Assembly: GCA_002633025.1 (NCBI GenBank)
Contig: NMRB01000225.1
Location: 313,689 to 377,688, forward strand
From: Notospermus geniculatus
Taxonomy: Eukaryota > Nemertea > Pilidiophora > Heteronemertea > Lineidae
DNA length: 64,000 nucleotides
Direction of reading: 5' to 3'
Shown: one piece after another, positions 33,743 to 45,905 of the stretch
Numbering within the stretch: the stretch's first letter is position 1
Layout of the letters: each line of letters starts with the position of its first letter
The notes under the pieces: model-generated
What the model was told of the DNA's origin: nothing
Databases searched by the model: none
What the model saw: only the letters and a program-made list of their open reading frames with translations
Program-made: the position numbers and the translations under genes

Positions 33743-36700
33743 ATGCTTCTTCGGCCTTTGAAAGTCTTTGGTGTATTTTTCACAGCGCAGAAGGCGTGTG
33801 AAACGACCATAACTAGGTGTCCCAGATTTGGCACTCAACAACATCCGTTTCACTATTCAGGCCACAGTGGGACTGCATGTTCTGTCAGTTACAGTTCAGT
33901 GGCCTCTAACTCTGCTGGTGACAACATGGCCTCTAAGTCTGCTAAGTCTGTGTTCGATTTTGAAACAAGATATGTAAAGAAAGGGGCGACAAACAGCTTG
34001 GTGGAAGCTGAAAACTTCTTCAAGATGTACGATTTGAAGAGGTAGGTTTAGTTTTTTGCCACGGCAGTCATTGTGATTGTCTTGTCATGCATGTTGTCAT
34101 GGTCACAGCTTGGTATGATGGTGCTTGGAGGAATTCCTCCAAGGATAGTGTGACTGGTTTTCATGGTACTAGGCCATGTAGGCCTAAGACTTTACCGCCC
34201 GATTGTGGCATTACTCGCTCCGTAATTATTTTGTTATGTATCGAAAAAAGAGATATTAATTTACCGTGAAATGTTTATGTCTCGCGGGCGCGTGCGTGAA
34301 TAAACGGGAAAAAAACAGGAGTACCACGAAAACTGTTCTACCCCGAAAACTGGTCACTCGATCATACTGTGTCATGGTGAGTTGAACCGCATTTCTTCAG
34401 CAAAAAATTGTTAGTGTTGTGTTATTTCCTTGGCCTTGTACACAACATGTACGTCTACTAAAACTAAGGCCAGCTGTTGGAAGAGGTGAATCCCTTAACC
34501 AACAGCCTTTTGTTTCTCATTCAGTTTCAAGACCCTTAATTGCAAACATTGATTAGGCCTACCAGTAACAGTAAGCCTGGACCAATACGCTACTTCTGGT
34601 CCCAGTGATGGTGACTCAGTCCTACTGGTGATTACCCACCAAATTAATTTATAACTTGGAGGAATTCCTCCAAGTTTATAACAAGGATTTCACAGGTGAT
34701 GTGATGGAAGACAGTTTTGCAGTTAGATTGGTGGCCCTCAGTTTCACTGCGGACTGTCTTTTTTGGTATTACAATACAAGCTGCCACGTTGCTGGACATT
34801 GTGCCAAGTAATTGGTGTGGTTGAAGTTGATATAAAACAATAGAAAAATGGGAACAGGATATACACATCGACATCAGCTGAATTGGCGGTTGATAATAGC
34901 CTACTACTACAATAGGCCTATACTGGTCCCTGGGAGCAATCGAAAATGACAAGTGATGTTTTGAAAAAGACCTGTTTATAATGAGAGTGCTTTGTTTTGA
35001 TGAGCAGGTTAAATGTTTGGGACAGCTGTCGAGTATAATTGGAAAGCCATGGCTTACCCTCTTGCAATAGATTTATGATGACCTGTAGGCCCTATTTCAT
35101 GTAATAATGATTATCATTAACATTGCTCATGTATTGGTAAATGTACTGGGTAGGTGATAAAAAGTGACAGGCCTGTGGTACAATGCAACTCAACACAAAA
35201 TGTGTTTGTAGGCCTAAATGGTTGATTCATCCAGTCAGTGCCCTTTAATCATATCAGCATGCCATACTAATGGTATACACAATGGCGGAAGCCGATTTTC
35301 TGTGTTATCTCAAAATAACTGGCCTAATTTCCTCATGTACATGTAACACAGTTATATCTTCCTGGACTGGGTCCAAAGTCAGCCTGGTATGGTCTTTTAA
35401 TGAATCGATTCCTGGGATTACTTTTAACCCTTTCTGCAGGTTACCGGTAATGCTGAGGTGTACCTGTATAGAAATTATGGAATGACAACGGAATAGTTGA
35501 GCATGTTCAGATGACTGCATGAGAGATTCTCTGCCAAAAGTTAAAAAAACCCAGAAGACAAATTAAGAACTCTAGATGGAAAAGCCAGGAAAATATTCCG
35601 GTATAAATTCTTAAATAAATTGCTAACTGCCCCTGTGTTTTTTTCAGGAAAGGTTTCTTGGATCGAGCCGATTTTTCCAATTTGGTCGCTACCTTATTTT
35701 CGCACAATCAAGAACCGCATGATCTCACAGATGAACAAAAGCAGACGTTATTCGACCAAATAGACAGAGAAAAGGTAGGCCTACTTCATTAGTCACAAAA
35801 ATATCAGGTATTTTATTCTATATCGGACTGAATCTCAACAGTTGTGGAGCCAGGAGTTTCATGGAAAGTCATCCACTGTGGGGCTTCAACAAATCCAAGG
35901 TTAGACTCTATCGCAAGGATCTGAGGAGGGCACTGCTGGGAGTCCTGGCCTAACTCTGCAGGAAAATCTCCTTTGTTCAATCAAATGTCCCCTCTTGGTA
36001 TATCATAATTATTAAATGTCCTCTGTTGGTATATCATAAATCAGATGTCCTCATTTGGTACATGTATATCATAATCAAATGTCCTCATTTGGTATATCGT
36101 AATCAAGTGTCCTCTGTTGCTATGTTGTAATTAAAGTGTCCTCAGTTGGTATATCATAATCATCCCATTCTTGTGGTCACCAATGCATCAAGTGAGTGCT
36201 GAAGAGCAACCTTTGGTGCTTCGGAAAGTGAACTGCTTTTAGTTCATCATCTTTAATGAAAAAGAGAAATCACCAGGAGTTTCTGTCTCCTTTTTCAGAC
36301 TGGAAAGATTTCCTTGGCTGTGTTTAGAGGTTACTGGAAAAAATGGTTTGGACCGGTAAGCTTTCACCATTGCTGATCCCTTGGGCTACATTAATGAATA
36401 TAATGAGAAAGATCATTGAAAATCAGATTTCGGTTATCAAAAGAGCCGACTGCCATGTATAGCATGGTCAATTGAGCGATTCTTTGGACAGTTCAGTGAC
36501 AGGTTTCTGAGTCCAGAAAATCTTGGGACCTTCTGTCTGCTAGAGAGGGCCCTGAACCCTGCAGTTCCCCGATTTTAAATCTGTTATACATGTATTTCAG
36601 ATTCTTGATCCAGTTAATGCTCTGATCGTAATTGACGTCCAAAATGACTTTATCTCTGGATCATTGGCCATGCATGCGGGCGAGGCGAAACACAACGGGG

Positions 36701-39305
36701 AAGAAGTCTTGCCCATCATCAATAAACTCATCCAGAATGGCCACTTTGATCACGTGGTGTACACACGGGATTGGCATCCACCCGATCATATATCATTTCA
36801 CGAGAATCGACACAAGTGGAAAACAACTCATGATAGCCCAGTGAGTACCGTAGAACCTCCCCTAAGGCTAGGTTTACACAGAGTTACACCTAGGCCTAGA
36901 CAAACATGGCCTGTATGATGAATGACATCATGAAGCTACTCGAACGGGTATGACGTCATTACGTCCCCCAAGTGCTCCTAATGACATGACGCGTCTGGCA
37001 TGCCCACTGAACGGGTATTGCCTAGTAGTAATAATGCTGGATTTGACTCTCAATTCGATGCTTTTATAAACTACTGACAAAATTCAGTTTCACTTCAGCT
37101 GAAGGCCGAAGAAGCAAATCTCTTTGATACAGTCATATTTGATGGTGATCCTCCGACCAGCCAAGTCCTGTGGCCAGTACATTGCGTGCAGGAGACAGAG
37201 GGAGCAGAACTTCATAAAGATCTCTTAGTAAGTCAGTAAATAGTAATCAATAATGTTGATAAGTTTCAACGAAAGTTGCAGGCACTTTCTACTAGAAAGT
37301 TCCTGAGGAAGACCCTGGTTGGGGTCGAAAATTTGCAAAATTCGGAGATGACTTTGCTATACTATTATTCCATGATAATAAACTACACAATGTATATGAA
37401 TTTGATTCAAGTAGGATTCCCATTACAAACTCAGGATTGAAGGGTCACTATTTGTGTGGCGGTCTAGGAAAACTTGTCGGAAGTCGCCGAGTGATCAACA
37501 ATTGTTAGATTGCCTGTGCATTGATCGGCTACTGTTCACCTGTTACGTACTACATTTCAGCATGGAGGTATAATCATGGAGGTAATTATACCTCCATGAT
37601 TTCAGCTATTGAAATTTGCAGGTTCGCCAAGGCCATTAACACTTTCCTCAAACGCAACATCCGACAGGTTTTCCTAGACCGCCTCACATTTGCTGCATTG
37701 AATTTTACATGTATTATCTCCAGATTTTGAAAGATGGGATATTGCACGACAAGGGACTAGAACCGCATGCTGAATATTACTCAGCCTTCAAGGACCACTC
37801 AGGGACAAGAAGGACATCACTCGCTGATGATTTGAAGAAACTGAATGTAACTACAGTCTACACGTGTGGCATTGCCTATGACTTTTGCGTCGGTAAGTTG
37901 CAGAGTATACACCAGGGTTTCCGCCAGGATTTTTTCCAGGGTACCACCTGTAAGGGGGGAGAAAAAAAAATTCAAAAAATTTTTTTGAAAAATTTTCTTT
38001 TTCAAAAAATATTTTTTTTTGTTAATAGTATGGCCTCCAGAGTCAAAAGTCAAAATGGAAAATTAGTCTTCCTTCTGCATGAAAGTTGCATTTGAAATGT
38101 AACAAATTTAAGAAAAACATTATTGAAGTGATTTTTTCAGGGTACTATATCGTACCCTCAGATTTCTTTAGGGTACTATACCGGTATTTGTACCCAAAGT
38201 ACCCTCTGGCGGGGACCCTGTACACCTTTCCAGAAATTCAGCGGCCAGCGCTCGACCTAAGTTATCCCCTCTGCATGTCATCAAAAGAATTTAAAAATTC
38301 TGGTCAACCGTCTCTTTTGTGTGGCAATGCAAGTGGCTAACGATTCCCCCTTGGACGTCACCACTGAACACTGAGCACCGTATTTCTGAAAGGGTCTATT
38401 GTCAAGTACATTTTCGTGTTACCCAACAGATATACCTCTGCACCGATGGACTGAATTAATGTGAATTTATGTAGCAGCAACCATTTCTGCAGCAGGATTT
38501 ACCTTGGGGCTCTTCCAAGGAGAGAGTTGCAGGGGCGGATCCAGGATTTTGGAATACGGGGGGCCGGTCACCATCAGCCACAGGCTGATGGAGTAGAGTC
38601 GCAAGGCGCGGAGCCACAGAATTTCTGGGCCTCCCCCAGAAAATTGTGAATTCCAGATGCATTAGATACGATTTCCAAGCATCTGGGGGCATGATTTCCT
38701 CATCTATTTGCTCATTTTTTCGGAGTTAGTGACCCGTTTTTGCTTGGTGTTCCAAAAATAGGGGGGGCCGCGGCCCCCTCGGCCACCCTCTGGATCCGCG
38801 CCTGAGTTGCAGTCGTCCCTAACAGAGTCTAGTGACTCTGGTTTGGACAACGCTTGAATTCTACACGTGTAGCCACTCGTCTTCAAATAATCTTTCAGGG
38901 GAAACAAGCATTGATGCAGTCGAAGAAGGATTCCGCACTCTGCTGATAGACGATGCCGCTAGGGGGACTAGTAATAAACTCATTGAAACGATGAAAAAAC
39001 GCTTGAAAAAAATGTCCGTGCCTACTGTACATTCAGATGAGGTAAGTCCCAGGAATTTGTAAGTCATCGAATTTACCTGCGTTTTTGAGACTTAGAGTTA
39101 CATGTATTTATTTTGCGTCATTTCTGTAGTTTACATGCATAGTAGACGCCATGGCTTAATGAAACCCCTGAAGTGCATAATACTTCTCTGAATATGTTTA
39201 TTCTAAATTTTTTAGATAGCGGACCTTGTAAGTGGCAAGGACCGACGACCGGAGTTGGCTTTCCAGAAGGCAGTAGAGGAACAAAAAATGTCAAATGGTA
39301 CATGA
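33743..39305 (+). CDS. Naam: Nicotinamidase with N-terminal EF-hands, complete (417 aa)
   Basis: Eight exons: 33743-34041, 35648-35774, 36299-36355, 36601-36840, 37099-37227, 37724-37892, 38899-39041, 39216-39305 (1254 nt, phases consistent). It hydrolyses nicotinamide to nicotinate in NAD+ salvage. Catalytic residues of the isochorismatase fold are present: Asp173 (VIDVQNDF), Lys294 (HDKG) and Cys332 (TCGIAYDFCV). Metal ligands are Asp218, His220 and His224 (DWHPPDH). EF-hand-like loops start at Asp97 and Asp139; the second ends in Val instead of Glu, so it is probably a weak calcium binder. The EF-hand plus amidase layout is that of invertebrate Naam/PNC-1 proteins. An in-frame Met62 (ATG 33926, context acaacATGG) could be the start for a shorter form; the first 61 residues are basic and hydrophobic at the very N terminus and could be an organelle-targeting extension. 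Confidence 0.92.
34124..34143. repeat. 20-bp perfect palindrome
   Basis: CTTGGAGGAATTCCTCCAAG; an identical copy is at 34656-34675, both in nicotinamidase intron 1. Confidence 0.9.
34656..34675. repeat. Second copy of the 20-bp palindrome
   Basis: Identical to 34124-34143, with AA/TT extending it to 24 bp; the two may be the ends of a ~550-bp element. Confidence 0.85.
35975..36165 (+). repeat. Minisatellite in nicotinamidase intron 2, unit about 30 bp
   Basis: About six copies of TGTCCTCTGTTGGTATATCA + TAATCAAA. Confidence 0.88.
37453..37691. mobile_element. TGTGTGGCGGTCTAGGAAAA element in nicotinamidase intron
   Basis: Inverted ends; an internal palindrome CATGGAGGTATAAT... at 37563-37602. 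Copies at 57645-57821 and, interrupted by an insertion, about 12163-12629. Confidence 0.8.
37913..38220. mobile_element. CAGGGTTTCCGCCAG element, 20 bp past a nicotinamidase exon
   Basis: Ends CAGGGTTTCCGCCAGG / CTCTGGCGGGGACCCTG with a perfect TACAC duplication. It starts 20 bp after the donor of exon 37724-37892. Confidence 0.9.
38530..38804. mobile_element. CAGGGGCGGATCCAGG element in the last large nicotinamidase intron
   Basis: Inverted ends CAGGGGCGGATCCAGG / CTGGATCCGCGCCTG with a perfect 5-bp AGTTG duplication on both sides. Confidence 0.88.
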
Positions 39306-39580
39306 GGTTACCGGTAATGACAGGTCCATGAGCAACATGTGTAGATATATGAGAAGTCCAAGAGCTCCCTCAGAGTCAGATATTTTACAAGTCCGAGCCT
39401 TGTTTATACTACTGGTATTCTCCCTGATGCAAAAGTTGCTGAAAACCAACACCTTGGCCCAATCGAAGGATCTGGTGTTGTTTTCTGATTTATTGTGATA
39501 TGTGAAACTGCTAGTCATTCTGGTGTACGCTTTATTAGAGGTTCAAGTTGTTTGATCAATAAAGAATTGATCAGCTGACA
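39306..39580 (+). other. Naam: Nicotinamidase 3' UTR with poly(A) signal
   Basis: AATAAA at 39558-39563 lies about 250 bp after the TGA at 39303-39305, which gives a short 3' UTR. Confidence 0.55.
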
Positions 39581-40068
39581 ATCGTAGTTTTCCCCTTGTA
39601 TTGTGGTGCCCTCTAGACTCTAAATTTGACTTTGATTCAATTACTGGTTTTTAATCGACAACACTCTTTCTGCTTCCATAACATAGATCGTCTTGAACCA
39701 TCAAGATTGAAAACAGTGTGGACTTCCATGATGCAGACTGCAGACTTCCATGATGGAGTTTGCAACATCTTCTGCAATTGTTGCATGATATTTTCATCCA
39801 TTGAGTTTAGTGCCTTCAACATTACTGGTCAGAATATTTCAACAAATAATTCAAGTGTCAATGTTGATGTTAGGGCAGATTGTTCGTAATATTTTAGGTT
39901 TTACTGGTGTTTAGTCAGTAGTTCTATAAGCCATTTAACACAGAGTCGGTTCAATCTGGCTCGATGCCAGTTAAAATACTTTTACATGTACATGTAGTAC
40001 CATGAAAAGCGAAAGACAGAACAGGTCACATGGCTTTTTCACACTACAAAAAGCAAGGGACCTGGCCC

Positions 40069-40192
40069 CGTATTCATAAAACTACTTTAAGTCTCAGTAT
40101 GACGCTTATCCTTTGTTCAACACAAAAGATAAGTATCATACTTTAAGTATCATACTTAGACTTAAGTAGCTTTTTGATACGGGGCCTGGCCT
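40069..40192. repeat. Fold-back element, GGCCCCGTATTCATAAAAC type
   Basis: Same core as 16781-16882, ends GCCCCGTATTCA / TGATACGGGGC. Confidence 0.78.
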
Positions 40193-40748
40193 CAAACCGG
40201 ATCGAACCGACTCTGTGTAAAAAGAGGGCTATCGATGAGGACAGATGAGCATCGCATTGACAAACTCCTACTAAACGTCATCATCTATTTTAATCTTTTT
40301 CCAATAATTTACATGTACATGTACGAGTGTTGTAAAATACAACAGTGATAAGTGTCTTGATATATTTATGCCAAATGATCTTCCTTTAGTCCACATTTGT
40401 AAAATCTACAATCTTATTTTAAGTGATACATGTAATCATCATCTACATGCCTACATTGTACTGATATCAGCATTAAAATGTTGGCAAGTGGAATATCTCT
40501 TGTTCGAGTTGGTTTATATTTTTATTGGTATGTTACCATTCCTCATTCACACAGACATTCATTCATTCTTCCCATTCTTTTAGCAGACGATCAATGAACT
40601 TTCATCTAAGACAAAGGAATATACAGCCGTATATTTTGGGAGCAACCCCATTGATTAAAACTGCTGGAATCCCACAATTCTTCTAACTTGCCCTCACCCC
40701 TCATTTAGACTTCTCCCCTACCTGCAAGACGCTCTGCTTATACTCATA

Positions 40749-41109
40749 TGTGACCCTCCATAGCAAAACCAGACGCATATCGCTCTTAGCTTGGCAGGTT
40801 GAGACCAAATGTTTGTCACTTTCAATATTGTCTGTTATGAATGAATATGAAATAGAAATCGGGTTTCTAAGGTGAAAGACATTGCTTCCTACCAGGATCG
40901 AACCCAAGAACCCTCGCAAATGGCATCAACCGCCAGCACTCAGGGGCACACGCCTTAAACCACTAGGCCAAATCCCTATCTTCTAAAGATGTCTGTTATG
41001 AAATCTGAAATAATCTATTTCTTCCATTCTCTTCTGGTGTCATCTTAGTTCGTTGCGGCTCACCTTCTGAGCGATATGCGACTGGTTTTGCTGTGGAGGG
41101 TCGCATATT
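40749..41109. mobile_element. ATATGTGACCCTCCATAGCA element with SINE insertion
   Basis: Inverted ends ATATGTGACCCTCCATAGCA / CTGTGGAGGGTCGCATAT; contains the SINE 40862-40975. Confidence 0.8.
40862..40975 (-). mobile_element. tRNA-derived SINE head
   Basis: Minus strand: A-box-like TGGCCTAGTGGTTTAAGGCG and B-box GGGTTCGATCC, followed by a shared tail containing GAAGCAATGTCTTTCACC. Truncated relatives lie at 41665-41755 and 47415-47490. The copy is inserted in the inverted-repeat element 40749-41109. Confidence 0.75.
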
Positions 41110-41664
41110 AGCAGAGCGTCTCAAGGGCAGGGACCAGTCTACATACACCCTATAGGATTAGGCAGGCCTCCTCAAAATTGATGAAATGGAGAATGATAAT
41201 TCTAACACAGGAAATCATGTCATCAAATATATATTTATTCATTCATAATCAACTTTTCATCAAAATTTTCACACGCAATACTGAAATGAATATTGCATAG
41301 GTGTATATAAATGCATGATAGGGACATAACAATGAATCATTTTGCAATTGGACCTTACAATATAATTTGGCAATCACTCCTTACAATCTTGGGTAGGGCA
41401 AACAACAACAAATACTGTATTAGAATAGGACATGACGTGTTTCACTTTAAATGGTAAAACCAACAACACGATTAAAAATCCTCATTAAAGTACCGGTACA
41501 ATAAATACCAAATTCACCACTTAGTTCAATACAAATTTGACGGAAACCCTGATTTGTCAGAGAAAGGTCGGTCTCCAAAACTCTCCCTCTCCACTGATGA
41601 CAGGTCTCCAGGTACCACTCACTGCAGCCAATTCCTTTTGGTTTTCAATGGGCAAATAATGATA

Positions 41665-41755
41665 ACTGGTTTCTGAGGTGAAAGACATTGCTTCCTACCG
41701 GATTCGAACCCATGGATCCTTGCATAAGGCATCAATTGCCAGAACTCTTTTGGTT
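41665..41755 (-). mobile_element. Truncated SINE copy
   Basis: Minus strand: keeps the B-box (GGGTTCGAATCC) and the GAAGCAATGTCTTTCACC tail of the copy at 40862-40975; the A-box is not recognisable. Confidence 0.65.
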
Positions 41756-41780
41756 TTCAATGGGGCTGTTTGACCACTTC

Positions 41781-41934
41781 CAGGCACGGATCCAGAGGGG
41801 GATGCACCAGGCATGCACCTCACCTTTTGGCCAACAAATTTGAAATCAACCGTGAAATTCTGTAATTGGGGGCAAATTTCAATGTTCCTAGCACAGGGCA
41901 CCCCCTCTTTTTCCAAATCCTGGATCCGCCCCCG
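41781..41934. mobile_element. CAGGCACGGATCCAG element (154 bp)
   Basis: Same family as 14427 and 38530; perfect ACTTC duplication on both sides. Confidence 0.88.
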
Positions 41935-42044
41935 ACTTCTGATTCAATAGGGCAGGCATTTCACCCCTTTTTCCCTCCCTCAAAAACAGAAGTAAGAACC
42001 CTTATTAGGTTACTTGTTGCATATTTGTCACCCAGATCGGAGAG

Positions 42045-42330
42045 GGAGCCCTGAATACCAACAATTGGCTTCATACCATTGGTTACAGATCAGTTTGCAT
42101 AAATGATAAGTTGTCATTTCTATGACACCAATGGTTACAGATCTGTATGCTATGCATAAATTATTGTTGTACTGGTATCCATGACACCATGGGTTACACA
42201 TCTGTATCCATAAAATGTGTCCATGACACCACTGGTTACAGATCTGTATGCATAAATTATCACTGATGTGACACAAGTGGTTACAGATCTGTATCCATGA
42301 AATGTTGTATCCATTGATTACGTACAGTAT
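42045..42330. repeat. Degenerate tandem repeat, unit about 50 bp
   Basis: Six or so copies of CCATGACACCANTGGTTACAGATCTGTATGC-type sequence. Confidence 0.82.
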
Positions 42331-42790
42331 ATTCTGTATTCAAAAATCATTATACCCATGACACTATCGGTCAAAGATTCATACATGTATCCCTAAATTA
42401 TATCTTAATACCATTGCTCAAGTGGTAAACTTCTATACAGGACAATTCAAAATACTCTCGCGGTGATTATCATAGATGGGAATTATTAAGGCACTTGCAG
42501 AATAATTCAGCGCAGAAATGGAAATTATAACAAATACATGTATAAATATAAGTACCAGGTACAGTCATGAAAAAAAACTTAGATCAGTAACCCACCATTT
42601 CAAATTGGAAATGGAGTCATAGACATAATCATCTGTTCTTTTTAACATTATTCATTCAGTCATTCTTGTCAAATGTAGCAAAGAAATAAACCAATCACAA
42701 AAAGGAAGTCTCCTTCACCAAAAAATAAATATACTTCAGTGATCGTCAATTCTTAATTACTCTGTCATCAAAAATTAATCGTCGCAACTA

Positions 42791-42965
42791 CAGTGCTCCC
42801 TTGCTCTTACGAACCTCGATTTTACGAACTCCCGGATGTTACGAACCCAACATCTGGCTCCCAAAACTTCACGACATGTATGTAATTCCTCGCTATTCTG
42901 AACTCCGCGTTAGTACGAACTTAACCCTTGGACCCCGAAGGGTTTGTAATAGCGAGGGGGGACTG
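42791..42965. mobile_element. Short pogo-like element, 175 bp
   Basis: TA-flanked CAGTGCTCCCTTGCTCTTAC left end; right end complementary to CAGTCCCCCCTCGCTATTAC. Confidence 0.8.
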
Positions 42966-43059
42966 TACTAGTATACATGTACTCACACGTTCGACTTCCA
43001 AGTAGGCCTCTAAATATGTCTTTATAGACAATGCATGAGTTGAGGAACTGCATTTCAAG

Positions 43060-43300
43060 AGTACATGTCCAGTGGTATTACAAGGGTCCTAGCAATGCAC
43101 TGCAAAAGTACAGTTGATGCATTACAAGAGTACAGGCAGTGCATGGCAAGAGTACAGTTGATGAATGACAAAGAGTACCGGTACTACAGCATGCATCAAA
43201 AGTAGAGTGGATGTATTGCAACTGACAGCACACATCGAGAGTACAGTTGACGATTAGACGACTACTTCAAGACTGAGTACAGTTGATTCCCTGAAGAGTA
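43060..43300. repeat. Irregular tandem repeat with AGAGTACAGTTGATG
   Basis: GCAAGAGTACAGTTGATG-like words recur about every 30-40 bp. Confidence 0.65.
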
Positions 43301-44139
43301 CTAGTGATCCATGAGCCCATATATCGTCTTCTACTAAGTACATTACCAAAGAATGCTAAATTCTGCAGCACTAACTGAAGAAAACCCTTGCCGTAAAATG
43401 TCCGCTAATAATTTTTTTGCAACCTCATTCACTCCTGACAAAATTCATCGTAAGTCCACCATCATGTTTACAAACCCATGAAAGTACCGTAGGCCTCCAA
43501 CGAAACACTAGATGAGGCGATGTGCGAACAAATACCAGTGTCTTTACGACATCGGAGCAGCAGTTGGATTCTTTTGATACATTTACAACAAAAATATGAC
43601 ACCCAGTGGCAAATTTGTTGAAATTTCAACATATGCTGCTTCATTGTGTATAAATTATCTAATTATCTTCTGATTGTCGTCAGGAACATATGAGGAGTCA
43701 TTTATAATCCTACCGGTACTGATAATTTCGTGAAAACCTAATGAAAGCTTAAATTCCAAACGTGGTAATTGCATAGCTGATTAGCAAGGACGTTTTTCAA
43801 GGGCGGTTTTGTAAACATCAACATCTGACCACCTACAAGCAATAACTAGTGGCATTAACGAATATACCCCAACATTTGACATTCTCAACATTTTCATGGA
43901 TTTCCCCAGTTTGAAATGAAACGATTTAGAAATCAACCAGTAAAACATTGTAGTGATCTTCATAAAAAATCTACAGTGGAACCTCCCTTAGTGGACACCT
44001 CTGTGCCAGGACACCTCTCTATTAAGGACACCAATGTTCAGTCCAACATTTGTCATTTTTATTCATTTTAGATATACAGATAGAGAGATAGATAATTTGA
44101 AGCTTCATAACCCTTTTGGATCTTAAGCTTACACTACGG

Positions 44140-44376
44140 TGTGGAGTCTAGTCCGTGACAGGCTACTGTCCAACGTCCTGTGTGGGGTCTTTTACTTGCC
44201 CTGGCATAGACACTCAGGTACAAGGGACCACGGCTTTGAGTCTCATCCGACAGACTCTAATTGGTTCACAGCTTTGTCACATACATGTCCTGGCCGGGGA
44301 TCGAACCCACGCACTGACCCTTTTAGGATTGAAAGTCAAGCGTGTTAGACCACTCGACCGCCAGGCCAAGACAAGA
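44140..44376 (-). mobile_element. tRNA-derived SINE nested in a pogo-like element
   Basis: Minus strand: A-box region GGCGGTCGAGTGGTCTAACA and B-box GGGTTCGATCCCC, resembling a type II (Ser/Leu) tRNA, with a body reaching about 44140. It lies inside 43974-44617. Confidence 0.75.
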
Positions 44377-44390
44377 ATCAGGACCTCTGT

Positions 44391-44557
44391 GAATAGGAGC
44401 TGTCAGTTAGTTGACCAATAGGTGTCACTACGGCCCAATTCAATGCATATAACGGACCCATTCATTCTTCATCAAGCGCCAATCACGTAGATTTTCCTGT
44501 GTCCGCTAGAACTTTGCTGCCATCTTTTGGCAATACGCACTGCTGACTGCTCCTATT
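44391..44557. mobile_element. AATAGGAGCTGTCAG MITE nested in pogo-like element
   Basis: Second copy of 6389-6563, inverted, lying immediately beside the SINE in 43974-44617. Confidence 0.82.
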
Positions 44558-45097
44558 ACCAGTAAGGACTGCATTTGTCAAAGTTCCAAAGGTGTCCATA
44601 TTAGGGAGGTTCCACAGTATTTCTCGCAATGGATGAGCACCAAATGGATAGATTATATAGAATCAAAAGCACATAGCAAAACCTCAATGAGTTCAGTTAC
44701 ATGTAGACTAAAAACTGAAATTAAAATGAGGTAAAATAGAATAATTAATTTACATGTACATTGTACAACATAATGTGCAGGACATGTCACCTTCACAAAT
44801 AGCTTGATATCTCATCAATGCAGTTATTGACCAAACAGCTTATGAGAATTTGTACTCTTTCGAGTAATGTCTATCTAAACAAGAATACAAATCAGTGTAT
44901 TGCTCAAGGCATATTGGTCATACGCGTAGCACAACTTGTACCTTTTTCATTGATTTGAGAAGTAAATGTGCATTCTACCGTAAGATAGGATTTAGATTTA
45001 GTTAAAGGGACCTGGTCCTGGCAGTCAAGGTGTCTGAATACAGAATCAAACGCCATCATCTTGAATCTAATTACAGTACTCATGTTTTACTGCCTAT

Positions 45098-45317
45098 TAA
45101 AGGGCCTCTAGCGGCATCATTTTAGTGCATATTGATATGGTTACTATCACAGAATTGGTGGCATGAGGATACAACTTGGCATCATTTTTAAAGTAAAATT
45201 TCATCAATGTCAACATTTGACCCAGAATACACGAGTTCATGGTCACTAGCGCCACCTGTTGTATACTGGCAGTACTGTTTGTAGCCTAATAGTGAGCTGC
45301 CTCTAGAGGCCCTTTAA
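45098..45317. mobile_element. AAGGGCCTCTAG inverted-repeat element
   Basis: Ends AAAGGGCCTCTAGCGGC and the complement of CTGCCTCTAGAGGCCCTT. Confidence 0.7.
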
Positions 45318-45622
45318 AGAGCATATTTGCACAACTGCTGCGGCTTCACTGCATTTGAATAACATTTAGAACACGGTCAATGCAAATGTAGGCTTATCAA
45401 GGGATGTGATCCACTAAAGTACAAAATTTGTAATTATTAATCTTAATGTCATTTCTGACTGCCACAACTAATTCCCTTAACCCAGCCTGTTAGATGATAC
45501 ACTGAATGCAGCACGGACAGACGGACAAAGACCACTCCCTGACTGAGGGCAGAATAATCGAACATGGATATCAGTTTCACTACACCATGAAACCTGGACA
45601 TGATATCCTGCAGNTAGAAATT

Positions 45623-45905
45623 GAACCCTCGGCGTCGGACCTCTGTTGAGTATCCCAAACACTCTCGGGTGGAGCGTAAAACTCGTCCAAACCCTCGGCG
45701 AAGCGCCTCGGGTTTGGACTGCGTTTTAGCTCCACCCTCGAGTGTTTGGGATACTCAACAGAGGTCCTCCGCCTCGGGTTCAATTCCTTAAACATATGGG
45801 AATAATCCATGTTGCAGTTACCAGTTGACTGAGCACAACCTTGGGGTGTTTGCTATAGGCTGTTCGAAGGACCCTAACAGGTAACTGCAACATGGATTAA
45901 TACCA
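45623..45905. repeat. Palindromes after the MGAT4 stop
   Basis: 45623-45782 folds on GTTGAGTATCCCAAACACTC; next to it 45801-45905 folds on CCATGTTGCAGTTACC. An N at 45614 sits at its edge. Confidence 0.75.

Larger units (their letters stand above)
43974..44617. mobile_element. Pogo-like element, 644 bp, carrying nested insertions
   Basis: TA-flanked CAGTGGAACCTCCCTTAGTG left end; right GGGAGGTTCCACAG. Contains the SINE 44140-44376 and the MITE 44391-44557. Confidence 0.82.

Noticed and set aside
38475-38529. Possible nicotinamidase exon reading AATISAAGFTLGLFQG after FCV
   Set aside because: It looks like the family motif but has no donor before the inserted transposon; exon 38899-39041 (GETSIDAVEEGFRTLLIDD) joins in phase and carries the expected sequence.
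43781-43840. Last exon of MGAT4 (frame MLMFTKPPLKN after an acceptor)
   Set aside because: Phase fits but similarity to the family C terminus is too weak.
44270-44376. Functional tRNA gene (minus strand)
   Set aside because: A- and B-boxes are present but the cloverleaf is imperfect and the sequence continues as a SINE body.
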